Assembly (NCBI GenBank): GCA_001632425.1
Contig: KV425558.1
Span: 495,561-516,324, forward strand
DNA length: 20,764 nt
Direction: 5' to 3'
DNA from: Neolentinus lepideus HHB14362 ss-1
Taxonomy: Eukaryota; Basidiomycota; Agaricomycetes; Gloeophyllales; Gloeophyllaceae
The position numbers and the translations under genes were made by a program. Shown here piece by piece: positions 10,232 through 19,091 of the stretch. Every line of letters starts with the position of its first letter. The first letter of the stretch is position 1. The notes under the pieces were generated by a model. That model worked only from the letters and a program-made list of their open reading frames with translations, searched no databases and was not told the origin of the DNA.

Positions 10232-12155
10232 TTATGAACCTCTTGCACTCACTTTCTCTACCCACCACCCACATACCGCAACAGCCACTGCACCTGCAAA
10301 ACACATGCCAACATACACAATCATCTGTTCAAACTTTCCTCCCGCTACATCGAAGCCTGTCTTGCTATACCATGGCCATGTCGAAGGTGATGTGGTGGCA
10401 TGCAAGAGCGAGGTGGATATTGGAGTTGATAGGACTTGACCAAGCCCCTGTCCTACCATAAGCAGGCTGAACATATACGTGAAGAGTCGGGGGTCATCAT
10501 CTGTGGAAGAATGTCACAATCATTGGGGAACAAGAGCATTGAGGCAGCTTACATGCAATAGGCCAGATGAAGCCTGACCATAGGCTGGACCATCTGCTTG
10601 CAAGTGTACCATATGCCACACCATATGCCAGCAGCCCAGTAAGGTTATGCAATAATACACCCCAGAGAATGAATGTCGCAATTGATGTACATATAAGAGT
10701 TGACGATGCTAGAATCCATGGGCTGACTCAGTTAGCCATGATGCCCATGGTGAGATGAGCTATGATGGATGTGACTATGGATGCAAGAGATTGTTAGCAT
10801 GCCATCGAGATACTTATTTCAGGGTAGATCTCTCATACCATTTAGCAATGCTAATGTGAGGGAGGAGCTTGTGTCGCTAGCATGCATCACTGTAGCAAAA
10901 GCTGGGAGTGTGATCAGGCAAAGCCCTTACCTTTAACATTTACTGGGGCTTACTAGGTAACCACAATATTGGCACAAAATACATGAAGGCTTGCACCATA
11001 TTCACCAACATCACCAACCAAAATATCCAGCTCCTCAACCACAAATAATCCATTGACCTGGTGGTGGGACCATGGATCTGACTCTCTGGCAGTCTGCCCT
11101 TCATGAAAGGTAGTATTGACAGTACTACGCAGAGAATCATAATTGATATGATGCGAAGGGTGACTTGAGCACTGTAGCAGTTGAGGAGGCATGGGAGGAT
11201 GAGGGGAAGGATGAGGCCTCCAACTGCTGTACCAGCAAAGATGACTCCATTGGCTAAACCCCGATGCGCGATGAACCATTCAGAGGTGTATGATATGCAT
11301 GGATGGTAGACTAAGGCTAGAAGAAGATGTGATGTTAATCAATCAAACCTTACTAAACTGCAATTGCAATAGCCTCACATCCTCCAATAGCATACAGGAC
11401 ACCTTGCAGAATCACAAGCTGCTCTACCTGGGAGGTTGATCATTACACACTCTGAATTCTTTGCTGCTCATCAATGATATACCTTCAAAGCATAACTCGC
11501 ACTGAGAAGACTCAGCAAGCATATCAGTGTTCCACACAAAATCATGAAACATCTGAGGTAAGGGTATCGCATGGTCACCGAGTAAACCACAGGCCCTACA
11601 CAATACTTGAGTCAATCTCTTCCTTTCAATATGAACTCGACGCATGTCACTTACTGGCAAAGTACATGATTCCAGAAGACAGGTTTCCAATAAATGGCTG
11701 CAGAGTCGACGACCCCTTCTGCAATGCAAACCACAGGTCATTCAGGTATGACACAAGGAAGACACCAAAAGCATCTGGGAAGCCCCAGATGATGCCCTCG
11801 ATCAGGAAAGCACTGAAAAGCTACATGTATAGGAGATATCAGCAAGATATGATAAATATAACTATGGATCGAAGTGAACGGGTGGACTGACAAATGACCA
11901 GGCCTGGAAGCCACCATCAACAGGTGCTAAAGAGGATTCATTCCTCATCACGATGTCCGAATCATCAACATCCTCTTGTGAACTTGCAGCATGTCCATGA
12001 CTAGATTCCCCTCGATCTTCGACCTGCTCAGCTTGATTGACAGACACATCAAAAGAAGACAGTGACACGGGGAGAGGCTGCTGCATGGCCAACTCAAGTG
12101 TCTGGACTGATCTTGACTTCAGGGTCTTTAGCTGCACTGAATTGAGCTCAGCCAT
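10232..12155 (-). pseudogene. MFS transporter, monocarboxylate-transporter-like, with one in-frame TGA
   Basis: Eight exons join in phase: 12155-11892, 11820-11655, 11595-11483, 11427-11379, 11316-10954, 10901-10839, 10774-10553 and 10500-10232. The seven introns are 71, 59, 55, 62, 52, 64 and 52 bp, all GT...AG. Total 503 codons including the stop, a usual length for the family. The N-terminus is an 80-residue hydrophilic cytosolic tail leading into APVDGGFQAWSF, the motif that opens TM1 in fungal MCT-type MFS carriers. Later landmarks are IIWGFPDAFGVFL (TM1), GIMYFARPVVYSVTMRYPYL (TM2-3), ANGVIFAGTAVGGLILP (TM4-5) and LTLALLNG (TM8 region). The only lesion seen is TGA at codon 355 (10730-10728, MAN-*-VSPW), where an Arg from CGA is expected in the TM8-9 loop. 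It would remove the last third of the carrier. Substrate cannot be told; relatives include monocarboxylate and general-substrate carriers. The first intron has the less usual donor GTCAGT. Confidence 0.85.
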
Positions 12156-12762
12156 GCTCCTCAGTATCTTCAATTGCGAGTCCTTGAGGATGGATAGATA
12201 ATTCTAAGAGACCGAGTCATATTACCAATGCTAACTGACAATGAGGTGATAGCACGAGGCTTTGGTGTAATTAACAGGTGTAATTGACTGTTATTTACCA
12301 ACGGGGTCTGGGGTGGAGCCCCAGAGTGGACCACATTAATTAACGCTAATTAACCGGTAAAATAGGGCTATTTTGCATGTAAAATACAGGCTGGCGAGCT
12401 CTACCATACGTCCCAGCCACAATACTATATGGTCCCAGAGGTTCACACCATGGAAGAGTGAATTAATCCCTTGCTATGCTGGGCGGTATGATTCTCTGTT
12501 CTCAGTTATGGTCATCAGCAAATTCTCCCATGGCTGGTAGTGGCTTTCACAGTTGGTCAGAGCATGGCAATAGTGGGACACATGGTAATCAGGTGGTAAG
12601 CCAGCGGCTAATTGGTGACCTGGTTGTATCTGGTTGTCACTGCATGACCAGACTTGTTGTGATGACCATCTCTCAACAGGATTGTGTAGGTCTGGCCAAC
12701 CATAGTTATCCTACCTCCTATCAATTGTATCAGATTGTGCCTGGCTGCCAGTGGGGACTTAA
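12156..12762. other. 607 bp upstream of two divergent genes, AT-rich with hairpins
   Basis: This holds the 5' flank of the MFS gene and of the + strand gene at 12763. It contains a TCTGGGG/CCCCAGA hairpin (12307-12313 and 12319-12325), a run of AATTAA-type repeats with an ACCGGTAAA motif (about 12330-12360), and the AAAATAG/CTATTTT inverted pair (12359-12374). A 108-codon + frame (12476-12799) has no recognisable motif but could contain an upstream exon of the next gene. Confidence 0.45.
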
Positions 12763-13946
12763 ACCGTGCTGTGCGTGCAACAGCTCTTTGAATGGTTGAA
12801 CTCTGACCGCCTCTTGTACATCAATGATGCTGTCTGACTTACTACACTTCTAATGGTCACGAAACAGCACTGGCCTTCTATTCTACTCAAAACATACCCG
12901 TCTGCACTTGTGATAAGGATAGATCAGACAGTGCATGGGGACAACAGCCAGCAAGGCAGTCTTGGAATGTGTCCGAAGCCTGACCATTACAGCAGCCAGC
13001 ACAAGGAAACAGAATGGGTGATGATTCAAGGTTAGTTTGTGCTTACTTGCTGTTCCTACCATACTTTGTGTCCTCAGAGTTTGTGCAGCCTGATCTTCTC
13101 GATGCAGTTACCAAGCCTGCACACATTAGGCACTCCAGACACATCAGTATCAAGACCTTGAATTGCGGGACTAGTCGCCCAAGTGCTCAATCGACCTGCC
13201 CCAGGTTGACTGGGAGCTCAGTCGACTTGCCTCAGGTTGTCACAGATACTGAGTCTGAAGGGCAAGTGGACCTGGCTGGTCCATCAGTGATATGGGAATC
13301 ATCCCAACTCACTGGTGCCCACACCAGCCCCTACCCCAACTGACGCAGGTGAGAAGCAAGCAGACTGGTGTATATCCAAGTTGCAACACCACTGCCAGCT
13401 CATGCTTGGCATGGGTAAGGTATCACAGCACCTCACTCAGGCAGATGGCGAAGACCCGGATGACGAGCAGAGTCTCTGTTCACTCGGCGAGAGGAGCTCA
13501 TTGGTGTTTCAGTCTTATGAAAGGCAGATTAAACTGCCCATGGCAGAGACATATGACCTATGCACCAGGGGTGTGTGCTGCATCAGCATCTCCAGGCCCT
13601 TTGACACAAAGGCACTCATGTCCTCTTTGGTCCTCTAAGGACATGTGGACTATGTCACCAGTGAAGATGCAGTACGTCCCTCTCCCACTATCATGTCTCC
13701 CTTCCGGGTACTCACTACTGCCATCGCTTAGGACATACTTGCCTATGAAGCACCACCACGACCACTTGTATCCAGGATGACGTCTATGTCGGGTTCCTCA
13801 AGAATGAGCTGATCGTGAAGGTAAGCAGTTATCTTTGATTATGGCACAGTGTGCTTACATATATCAAAGCTGCTCTTCATATCTTTCAGGGCCCGAGCAT
13901 CACAAATTCTCAAGAGAACCCATCCGTGGCACTAGGAAATGCATAG
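12763..13946 (+). pseudogene. Unrecognised multi-exon gene, C-terminal part resolved
   Basis: An open frame from 12763 (VQQLFEWLNSDRLLYINDAV) passes a TGA at 12835 that fits CGA-to-TGA and continues to 13030 (ETEWVMIQ). Intron 13031-13077 (GTTAGT...CCTCAG, 47 bp) joins in phase to EFVQPDLLDAVTKPAH. The next junction, between about 13280 and 13350, I could not resolve. The following exon includes GEDPDDEQSLCSLGERSSLV and LPMAETYDLCTRG, ending at 13570. Three further introns join in phase: 13571-13639 (69 bp), 13708-13775 (68 bp) and 13821-13889 (69 bp, GTAAGC...TTTCAG). The small exons carry HVDYVTSEDAVRPSPTIM, DDVYVGFLKNELIVK and GPSITNSQENPSVALGNA, then TAG. I recognise no domain. Correct phase at four introns is the main evidence for a real gene. 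The 5' end is undefined; a TAA at 12760 closes the frame. Confidence 0.5.
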
Positions 13947-14507
13947 CCACCAGTCATGGCATGGCTAAGATGACTGTGAGTGCGATAGGCTACTCCACAA
14001 TGTTGGTGCATCCAGAAGTATATAGGATTAATACATGAGACCTTTAGCAGGCAAATATATATTTTTAATGGTCCTTATCTGAACAATGTGTGGATTGCGA
14101 GAGCTGCAACAAGAGTATCAGAATAGCTGCAAGACTTATTGATATTGTACATCTTGTCGCAGTCTGACCAACTATCCGACCAGATTATAATCACTTGTCT
14201 AGTGGCTCACAAGACTTATAGATATCTTACATATTGTGACACTTGTAATTGATTGCCACTGGATGGCCATAGTCAGCTGAATTTGCTGATGGTGACCGAG
14301 TGCAAATATTGAAATTCATGACTGTACATCTCGTGCTCAAGCACGTGGCGCAGCTAAGTACCGTATCATGATGATGCAAGTGGCCCGAGGTATATGGAGT
14401 CTATTATGTCTACTACACACCCTCAACCTTTGTATAATGAGCTTGTGCCAGTCCCAGCTAGTACTCCCAAATTAACCCAAATTTACACCCTCTATATGGA
14501 CCTGACC

Positions 14508-14525
14508 AAATTTACCGGTAAATTT
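14508..14525. repeat. 18-bp perfect palindrome
   Basis: AAATTTACCGGTAAATTT is its own reverse complement. A related AATTAACCGGTAAAAT string lies at about 12345-12360, so the core is repeated on the other side of the + strand gene. Confidence 0.9.
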
Positions 14526-14527
14526 CC

Positions 14528-14565
14528 TGTAAATTACATGTGTTAAATAACTGAGGTAATTTACA
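14528..14565. repeat. 10-bp inverted repeat, 18-bp spacer
   Basis: TGTAAATTAC and GTAATTTACA are exact reverse complements and could form a hairpin. They lie a few bases from the TGTTACGAC string that may be the element border. Confidence 0.8.
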
Positions 14566-14568
14566 TGT

Positions 14569-14731
14569 TGTTACGACTGAGCTAGAATTCTTAGAGTCGA
14601 GTAGGAGTACTTAATTAATGATATCGCGAGAGGGGAATTTCCTAAGTGATAACTCCAGCCGCAACTTGAATAAGTTCAGAACCGTAGATACCCTATAATA
14701 AACTAAGTTGCGCTTGATATAATCAGCTTCT
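14569..14731 (-). mobile_element. Possible 3'-LTR remnant of the Gypsy element
   Basis: Read on the minus strand, homology to integrase stops at about 14732. The next 160 bp are non-coding and end in GTCGTAACA at 14569. TAACA is a common 3' end of Gypsy LTRs and would pair with the TGTTA at 20124. No second copy of the sequence is in the window, so the LTR identity is inferred from position and terminus only. Confidence 0.3.
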
Positions 14732-15239
14732 GCCGTGTGCTGACTCAGTTTGCGAATTGTGTACCTCATCCAAGATTTCTAATTTGCGAGAATCGGGTAT
14801 GCAAAGATGAGAATGACCTTCCCAGTCCTCAAAATAGATTAATCCACTCGTGTCTAATCTGTATTGAGGGAATTGAAATTTATTCTTGGTGCTACTATCA
14901 TTGAGATGTTCCAATACACGCGTGTAATGACTATCTTGCTGATAGGTGCTGATCCAATCATTGATGTCATCAGAAGATAGACCAATCAATAAGGAATATG
15001 ATCTAGCCGCTGGGATATCAACAGGAACATTTGACCCATCAAACGTCAGAATAGAGACCGTGTGGTGGCAGTGCAAACACGTGTCAGACATGCGATGGCG
15101 TGCGTAGCGGGCAGTAGTAGATAGTAGGTGTTCCTCAAACCTTTCACCAAGCAAGGAATACATATCATGCATAGGATCTTCTGCTTGATTCAATGTGAGA
15201 GGAGTAGAGTAGTCTTTAAGTGGTCCTTCTTGATGAGGT
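14732..15239 (-). pseudogene. Integrase N-terminal part, truncated
   Basis: A linker following RNase H leads to CLHCHHTVSILTF, DDINDWISTYQQD, then LIYFEDWEGHSHLCIPDS and LDEVHNSQTESAHG. The last block is the start of the HHCC zinc-binding region of Gypsy integrases, with the two His present. The CxxC half and the whole DDE catalytic core are absent: sequence after SAHG is unrelated and stops two codons later. The break at about 14732 is therefore a deletion or insertion border, not a point stop. The frame is that of RT and RNase H. Confidence 0.8.
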
Positions 15240-15985
15240 ATTCGACGTTGAAGTCTGGAGATAGGATTGACGTTTGAATGGACTCGACCAGCTCTATGGA
15301 CTATGGTAAGATCTCGGTAGGCAGCAAAGGTAGTTCCCCAGGTAAGAAGCCATCGGTTGACATTCTGAAATGTTCAACTCCAGGTGAGGGCAGCGTGGTC
15401 AGTAATAGCAGTCACCTTTTCGCCTTCTATATAACCTTGAAACTTAATAAGTCCTTCCCATAAGGCTAGAGCTTCGCACTCTGTGGGGGAATAGTTTCAT
15501 TCGGCTGACTTTAGAACTCGAGACCAATAGCATATCACTCACTCGATATGTACAGTTGTATCCTCAAATTCTTTACTCCAAGGCCCAGGTTTGGGGACAT
15601 CATCTTCGGTTTTTGACACTGGAGTAACCAATTTAGGCACAGGTTCTCCAGCATCAAAAGCCCTTTTCAGTCGATCATACACTCTTGTCCCTCGCAAGTC
15701 TCTGATTAAAATAGGCTGTACTTGTTGAAGTATGACTGCCAACCCAAAGTCACATGCATCGGAGTATATTCTGTAGGGTAGATCTGGCATGGCATATGCT
15801 TGTACAGGTGCATTAACCAATACTTCCTTGCATAATTCAAAGGCTTCTTGATGTAAATCTGACCATTCCCAAGCCATTCCTTTCTTGAGGAGGCCGAACA
15901 ATGGTGCAGCAAGCCAGGCATAGAATGGAATGTATGAAGAAAAATAGACCATCATTCCCAAGAAGGTCTGTAATTCTTTAACATT
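15240..15985 (-). pseudogene. RNase H domain of the Gypsy Pol
   Basis: This continues RT directly after a TGA at 15988-15986. It holds the connection segment NVKELQTFLGMMVYFSSYIP, an RNase H start (DLPYRIYSDACDFGLAVILQ), ALALWEGLIKFQGYIEGEKV, AITDHAALTW and VHRAGRVHSNVNPISRL. Three further TGAs (15541-15539, 15499-15497, 15376-15374) fall in one unbroken frame; AE-*-NYSPTE and TWS-*-TFQN are places where relatives have Arg. The Asp expected in the final motif (VDP/ADALSR type) is Asn here (15268-15266, GTC-AAT from GTC-GAT). The domain carries both nonsense and active-site damage. Confidence 0.85.
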
Positions 15986-15988
15986 TCA

Positions 15989-17294
15989 AGGAGCATCCAG
16001 GTTGACTATTGCATCTACCTTTTCCTTGTGAGTGGACATTCCTAACCGGGACACCTTCTGTCCTAATAATAATAAGGATTGGTACGTGAAGTGACATTTT
16101 GAAGGGGATAAGGTAATTCCCGATGTCTCGATAGCCCTTAAGACTTGATCCACATGTTTAATATGATCGTCAAAGGTGCGAGAATATATTACTATATCAT
16201 CAATGTAGACCAGGGCGAACAGCCAAAGATATGGAGCCAATATTCCTTGCATAACCTGCTGAAATACACTGGGGCCATTAGCATATCTGAAAGGCATCCA
16301 AACGAATTGGTGTAGTCCGTGGTGAGTTTGAAAGGCTAATTTTTCCTTATCCTTTTCAGCAATACTCAGCTGTGTAAATCCTGAGAGGGCATTGAGAGTT
16401 GAAAGCCACTGACTCCCTTCCAGAGCTTGAATAATCTCATCCTGTCTGGGTAGAGGGAACTCATCTCGTATCACAGACTCATTGAGCTTCTGAAAGTCTA
16501 TAACCATCCTTGGCTTCTCATTCCAATAAACAATAAATGCTGGAGCAGCCCACGGACTGGTCGAAGGTTCAATGACTCCTAATTCTAGCCAAGAGTCCAT
16601 CTGCTTGTTTATAGCTTCGCGTTTGGCTGGTGAAGACGGGAAGGGAGGCAAGGAGACAGGTTTAGCGTCAGGCAGAGTAGTAATCTCTACCTTTCCAGGA
16701 TATGATCCTAATCTTCCGTCCAAACCGAATGCCTCGACTCTTTGAACTAGAACTGAATTTAGAGTGTTCTTTTGTTTTTCAGATAACTCTGGATTTACGT
16801 TGAGCTGATCAAGAAATTCACTAGATTGAGTATCATCTGGAGGGGTCTCAGATGATTTAGGGCCTCCTTCAATAGGATCTTCCGCTAAAGGATCCTCTGG
16901 TGCATCCAATTTAGAATACTTCATTACTAGATGTGGCGCATTACTAGTAACTGTCTTTGTAATGACTGGGGCATTCTCTTTGGTTGTATTCGGCATTTGA
17001 AATTTAGCATAATTGTGAAGGAATAAGGCATGAGCCTCCATAGCCTTTAATTGCATAGGATTAAAATCCTCGAGAGAGTTTAGGCTACTTCGAGGATCGA
17101 ATCCTTTGCCTAGTTCCTGCCCAGCTGATATGGTAATAGGTTCCTTCGAGAAGTTAGCTATATGAATTGTAGGATTGGATCGAGAGATTAGACAACTTGG
17201 CACGCCATAAATATCATCCAGATTTTTATTACTTTGTAGTAGACATTCTACGTACAAGGTGTCAAAATCCTGTGGAAAGGTAGTTTGAACAGAT
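15989..17294 (-). pseudogene. Reverse transcriptase of the Gypsy Pol
   Basis: The region begins after the LTR insertion with SVQTTFPQDFDTLYVECLL and a variable acidic linker, then the RT domain. RT landmarks: PWAAPAFIV, KPRMVIDFQKLNE, EFPLPRQDEI, LSTLNALSGFTQL (motif A region), MPFRYANGPSVFQ, ALVYIDDIVIYS (16207-16196 is YIDD, intact), and LSPSKCHF with LGQKVSRLG in the thumb region. The motif A catalytic Asp is Asn (codon 16393-16391), and the conserved Gly of MPFG is Arg (16288-16286). WNEKP (16525-16511) looks altered from an RNGKP-type sequence. These are C-to-T or G-to-A changes, mostly at CpG. The enzyme would be inactive. Residues encoded by 17575-17295 belong to the inserted LTR and not to Pol. 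Confidence 0.93.
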
Positions 17295-17298
17295 ACGG

Positions 17299-18366
17299 TG
17301 ATGAACACAAACACACGACAAAACCCACGGAAAAGAGACCTAAAGTGTAGACACAACCACAAAGCAAACACCAAAGCCCTTGGTGTCAGATGGCTGTGAG
17401 GCCCGGGGTAACGAAGGGTAATAGATAGTTCGGAGGGAGTAAATGGAAGGATAGGGCCGAGACCGCAAACCACAAGTGCGACGTATATGAAAAAAACCAA
17501 AAGAAACTGCGATGTGATGTGGGACGTAGAAAGATGGCAACGGAATAGCGATGGGAGGCTAAAAATAGAACACAATCAGAAAGTGACAAGGTGCGACTCG
17601 GTGTGCCTATTAGCAGTTGGCGAGATAGCGATGTAGCGACTAGCGACGTATAGCGATGATAGCGACTCGGTGCTCTTATCATAGGCAGAGAGATAGCGAC
17701 GCAGAGATTGGAGGGAGGATGCAAGATGCAGGAAGCTCAGAGCTAGACGCAGGAAGGAGATGGGAACACTAGATTGCGCAGGGAGGACTGACTGGGTTGC
17801 CGGTTGCCTGGTTTGTCTGCCTACAGGAGGTCCAACTAAAGTACTCTACTGGGTAAACAAATGAACCAAGAGCCATATGCTAACAAAATGAAACTACTCC
17901 TGAAACTGATCTATCTCAAACCTCAGGCAGGGGGAACAATCTCCGTAAGCTACAGTGTCCATATGCACAGGCCACCACATACCAAAAGAAGCGTGGGAAA
18001 GCGCACAGCATCGCATCAAAAAGTGCTATTGCTCCAGGTAGAGGCTGCACAGGTGCCTGCAACACACGCACAGCCTCGGAATGACTTGAGCTTGATAGAG
18101 ACCACACTGCCGGCTGCAGCTGAAGCAGTGCAACACCGCCGCTATTGTCGAGATAGGTGCGCTTGCTTACATAATGCAGCAGAGCGCCTGCTGAATGAGA
18201 TCAAAGTGTCGAGGAGTGCAGGAAATAGCTGGAAAAATCAATAAAAACTCGAATATTGCTTGCGCCACCAGACCGGGAGCCCTAGCGCTATCGCACATAG
18301 CATGAGAAATAGCGCAAAAGTGCCAAAAATGCATTTTCTGAGCCTAGAGACACATAGGGTGTATCA
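17299..18366 (-). mobile_element. Solo LTR, 1,068 bp, inside Gypsy Pol
   Basis: The + strand ends are TGATGAACAC ... GTGTATCA (TG...CA with short imperfect inverted termini). Flanks are ACGG (17295-17298) and ACGG (18367-18370), a perfect 4-bp target duplication. The protease-side reading breaks inside ETSVAV and Pol resumes at VSVQTT exactly across this unit. Insert plus duplication is 1,072 bp, which accounts for the observed frame difference. The minus orientation is suggested by a T/G-rich 3' end like that of the 1,383-bp LTR family; this is tentative. The unit is rich in CpG, unlike the damaged codons around it, so it probably arrived late. Open frames within it are not genes. Confidence 0.85.
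17546..17699. repeat. Cluster of seven TAGCGA motifs in the solo LTR
   Basis: TAGCGA occurs at 17546, 17626, 17634, 17641, 17651, 17660 and 17694, the middle five within 40 bp at 7-10 bp spacing. Each copy contains an intact CpG. It could be a regulatory-protein site array or a simple expansion. Confidence 0.8.
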
Positions 18367-19091
18367 ACGGCGACTGAGGTTTCTGGTGGAATGCAGACAG
18401 TTTGGGATGCTCTCACAGATTTGTCTGTGACTCGAATCTTGTGGTGATGACGAGTGGTCTTTCGACGTCGATGTGCTTTAAATTTGTTGGCCAGGGTGGC
18501 TGTGGATTTCAGAACTGATATTTTGAAGGCTGATCCATTTTCATCCACAAAACTAGGAGAGGTGGAATTCTCCAGCTGAATTCTTCTTCCACAGTCTCCA
18601 AAGTCTAAGTAAACCACCCTGTCTTCCCGAAGTATGGATATAGAATATTGATCTGCAAAGTCATTCCCTAAAATGAGTGGAGCACTCATTCCATTGACAA
18701 CATACGCTTCTACATTCATTTTAACCGGTCCTTCAGGCGTAGGGAAAATCAAATCGAGCATCACAAATCCGGAGATCCAGGCATTACCAGTCACCTGGAT
18801 GAGATTGATTTTTTGCCCTGTCTTGATTCGAGGGGTGTTCAGCAAGCTCGACAAGACCTTCTGTGATATCAGAGTAATGTCGGATCCTGAATCGACTATT
18901 ACTTCTGATCTGAGGCCATTAATTCCTCCTAGAAATGCATTGGTCTTGGTAGCCTTAACCCCAAGGAAGCAAGTTCCCATGGGCCTAGCCATGTACTTTC
19001 GCAGCTCAATCATGGGCTTTTCACGTAATTCTTCATTACTGTGAGAAGAGGTTATTGAATGACCCCTTTTAAGGTCTAAGCGGGACGCTTG
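18367..19091 (-). pseudogene. Retropepsin (aspartic protease) of the Gypsy element
   Basis: Landmarks on the minus strand: IVDSGSDITLIS (catalytic DSGS at 18893-18882), an N-terminal GTCFLGVKA block, and APLILGNDFADQYSISIL, the ILGNDF motif that precedes the second conserved part of Gypsy proteases. A basic tail (KAHRRRKTTRHHHK) and CIPPETSVAV follow, where the solo LTR interrupts. Protease cleaves the Gag-Pol polyprotein. The catalytic residues are intact and this is the best preserved domain. It is in frame with Gag through a TGA at 19094-19092. The apparent C-terminus after V is LTR sequence. Confidence 0.9.

Larger units (their letters stand above)
13947..14568. other. 622-bp intergenic region, AT-rich, with palindromes
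   Basis: No gene is supported. The right part contains an 18-bp perfect palindrome centred on ACCGGT (14508-14525). It also has a 10-bp perfect inverted repeat, TGTAAATTAC (14528-14537) and GTAATTTACA (14556-14565), just before the presumed left border of the Gypsy element. Confidence 0.5.

Noticed and set aside
17295..17575. A hydrophobic N-terminal leader on the 529-codon RT frame
   Set aside because: Those codons lie within the inserted solo LTR; Pol homology starts at 17294.
17861..18244. A 127-codon + strand gene
   Set aside because: It lies wholly inside the LTR, shows no motif, and looks like a chance frame.
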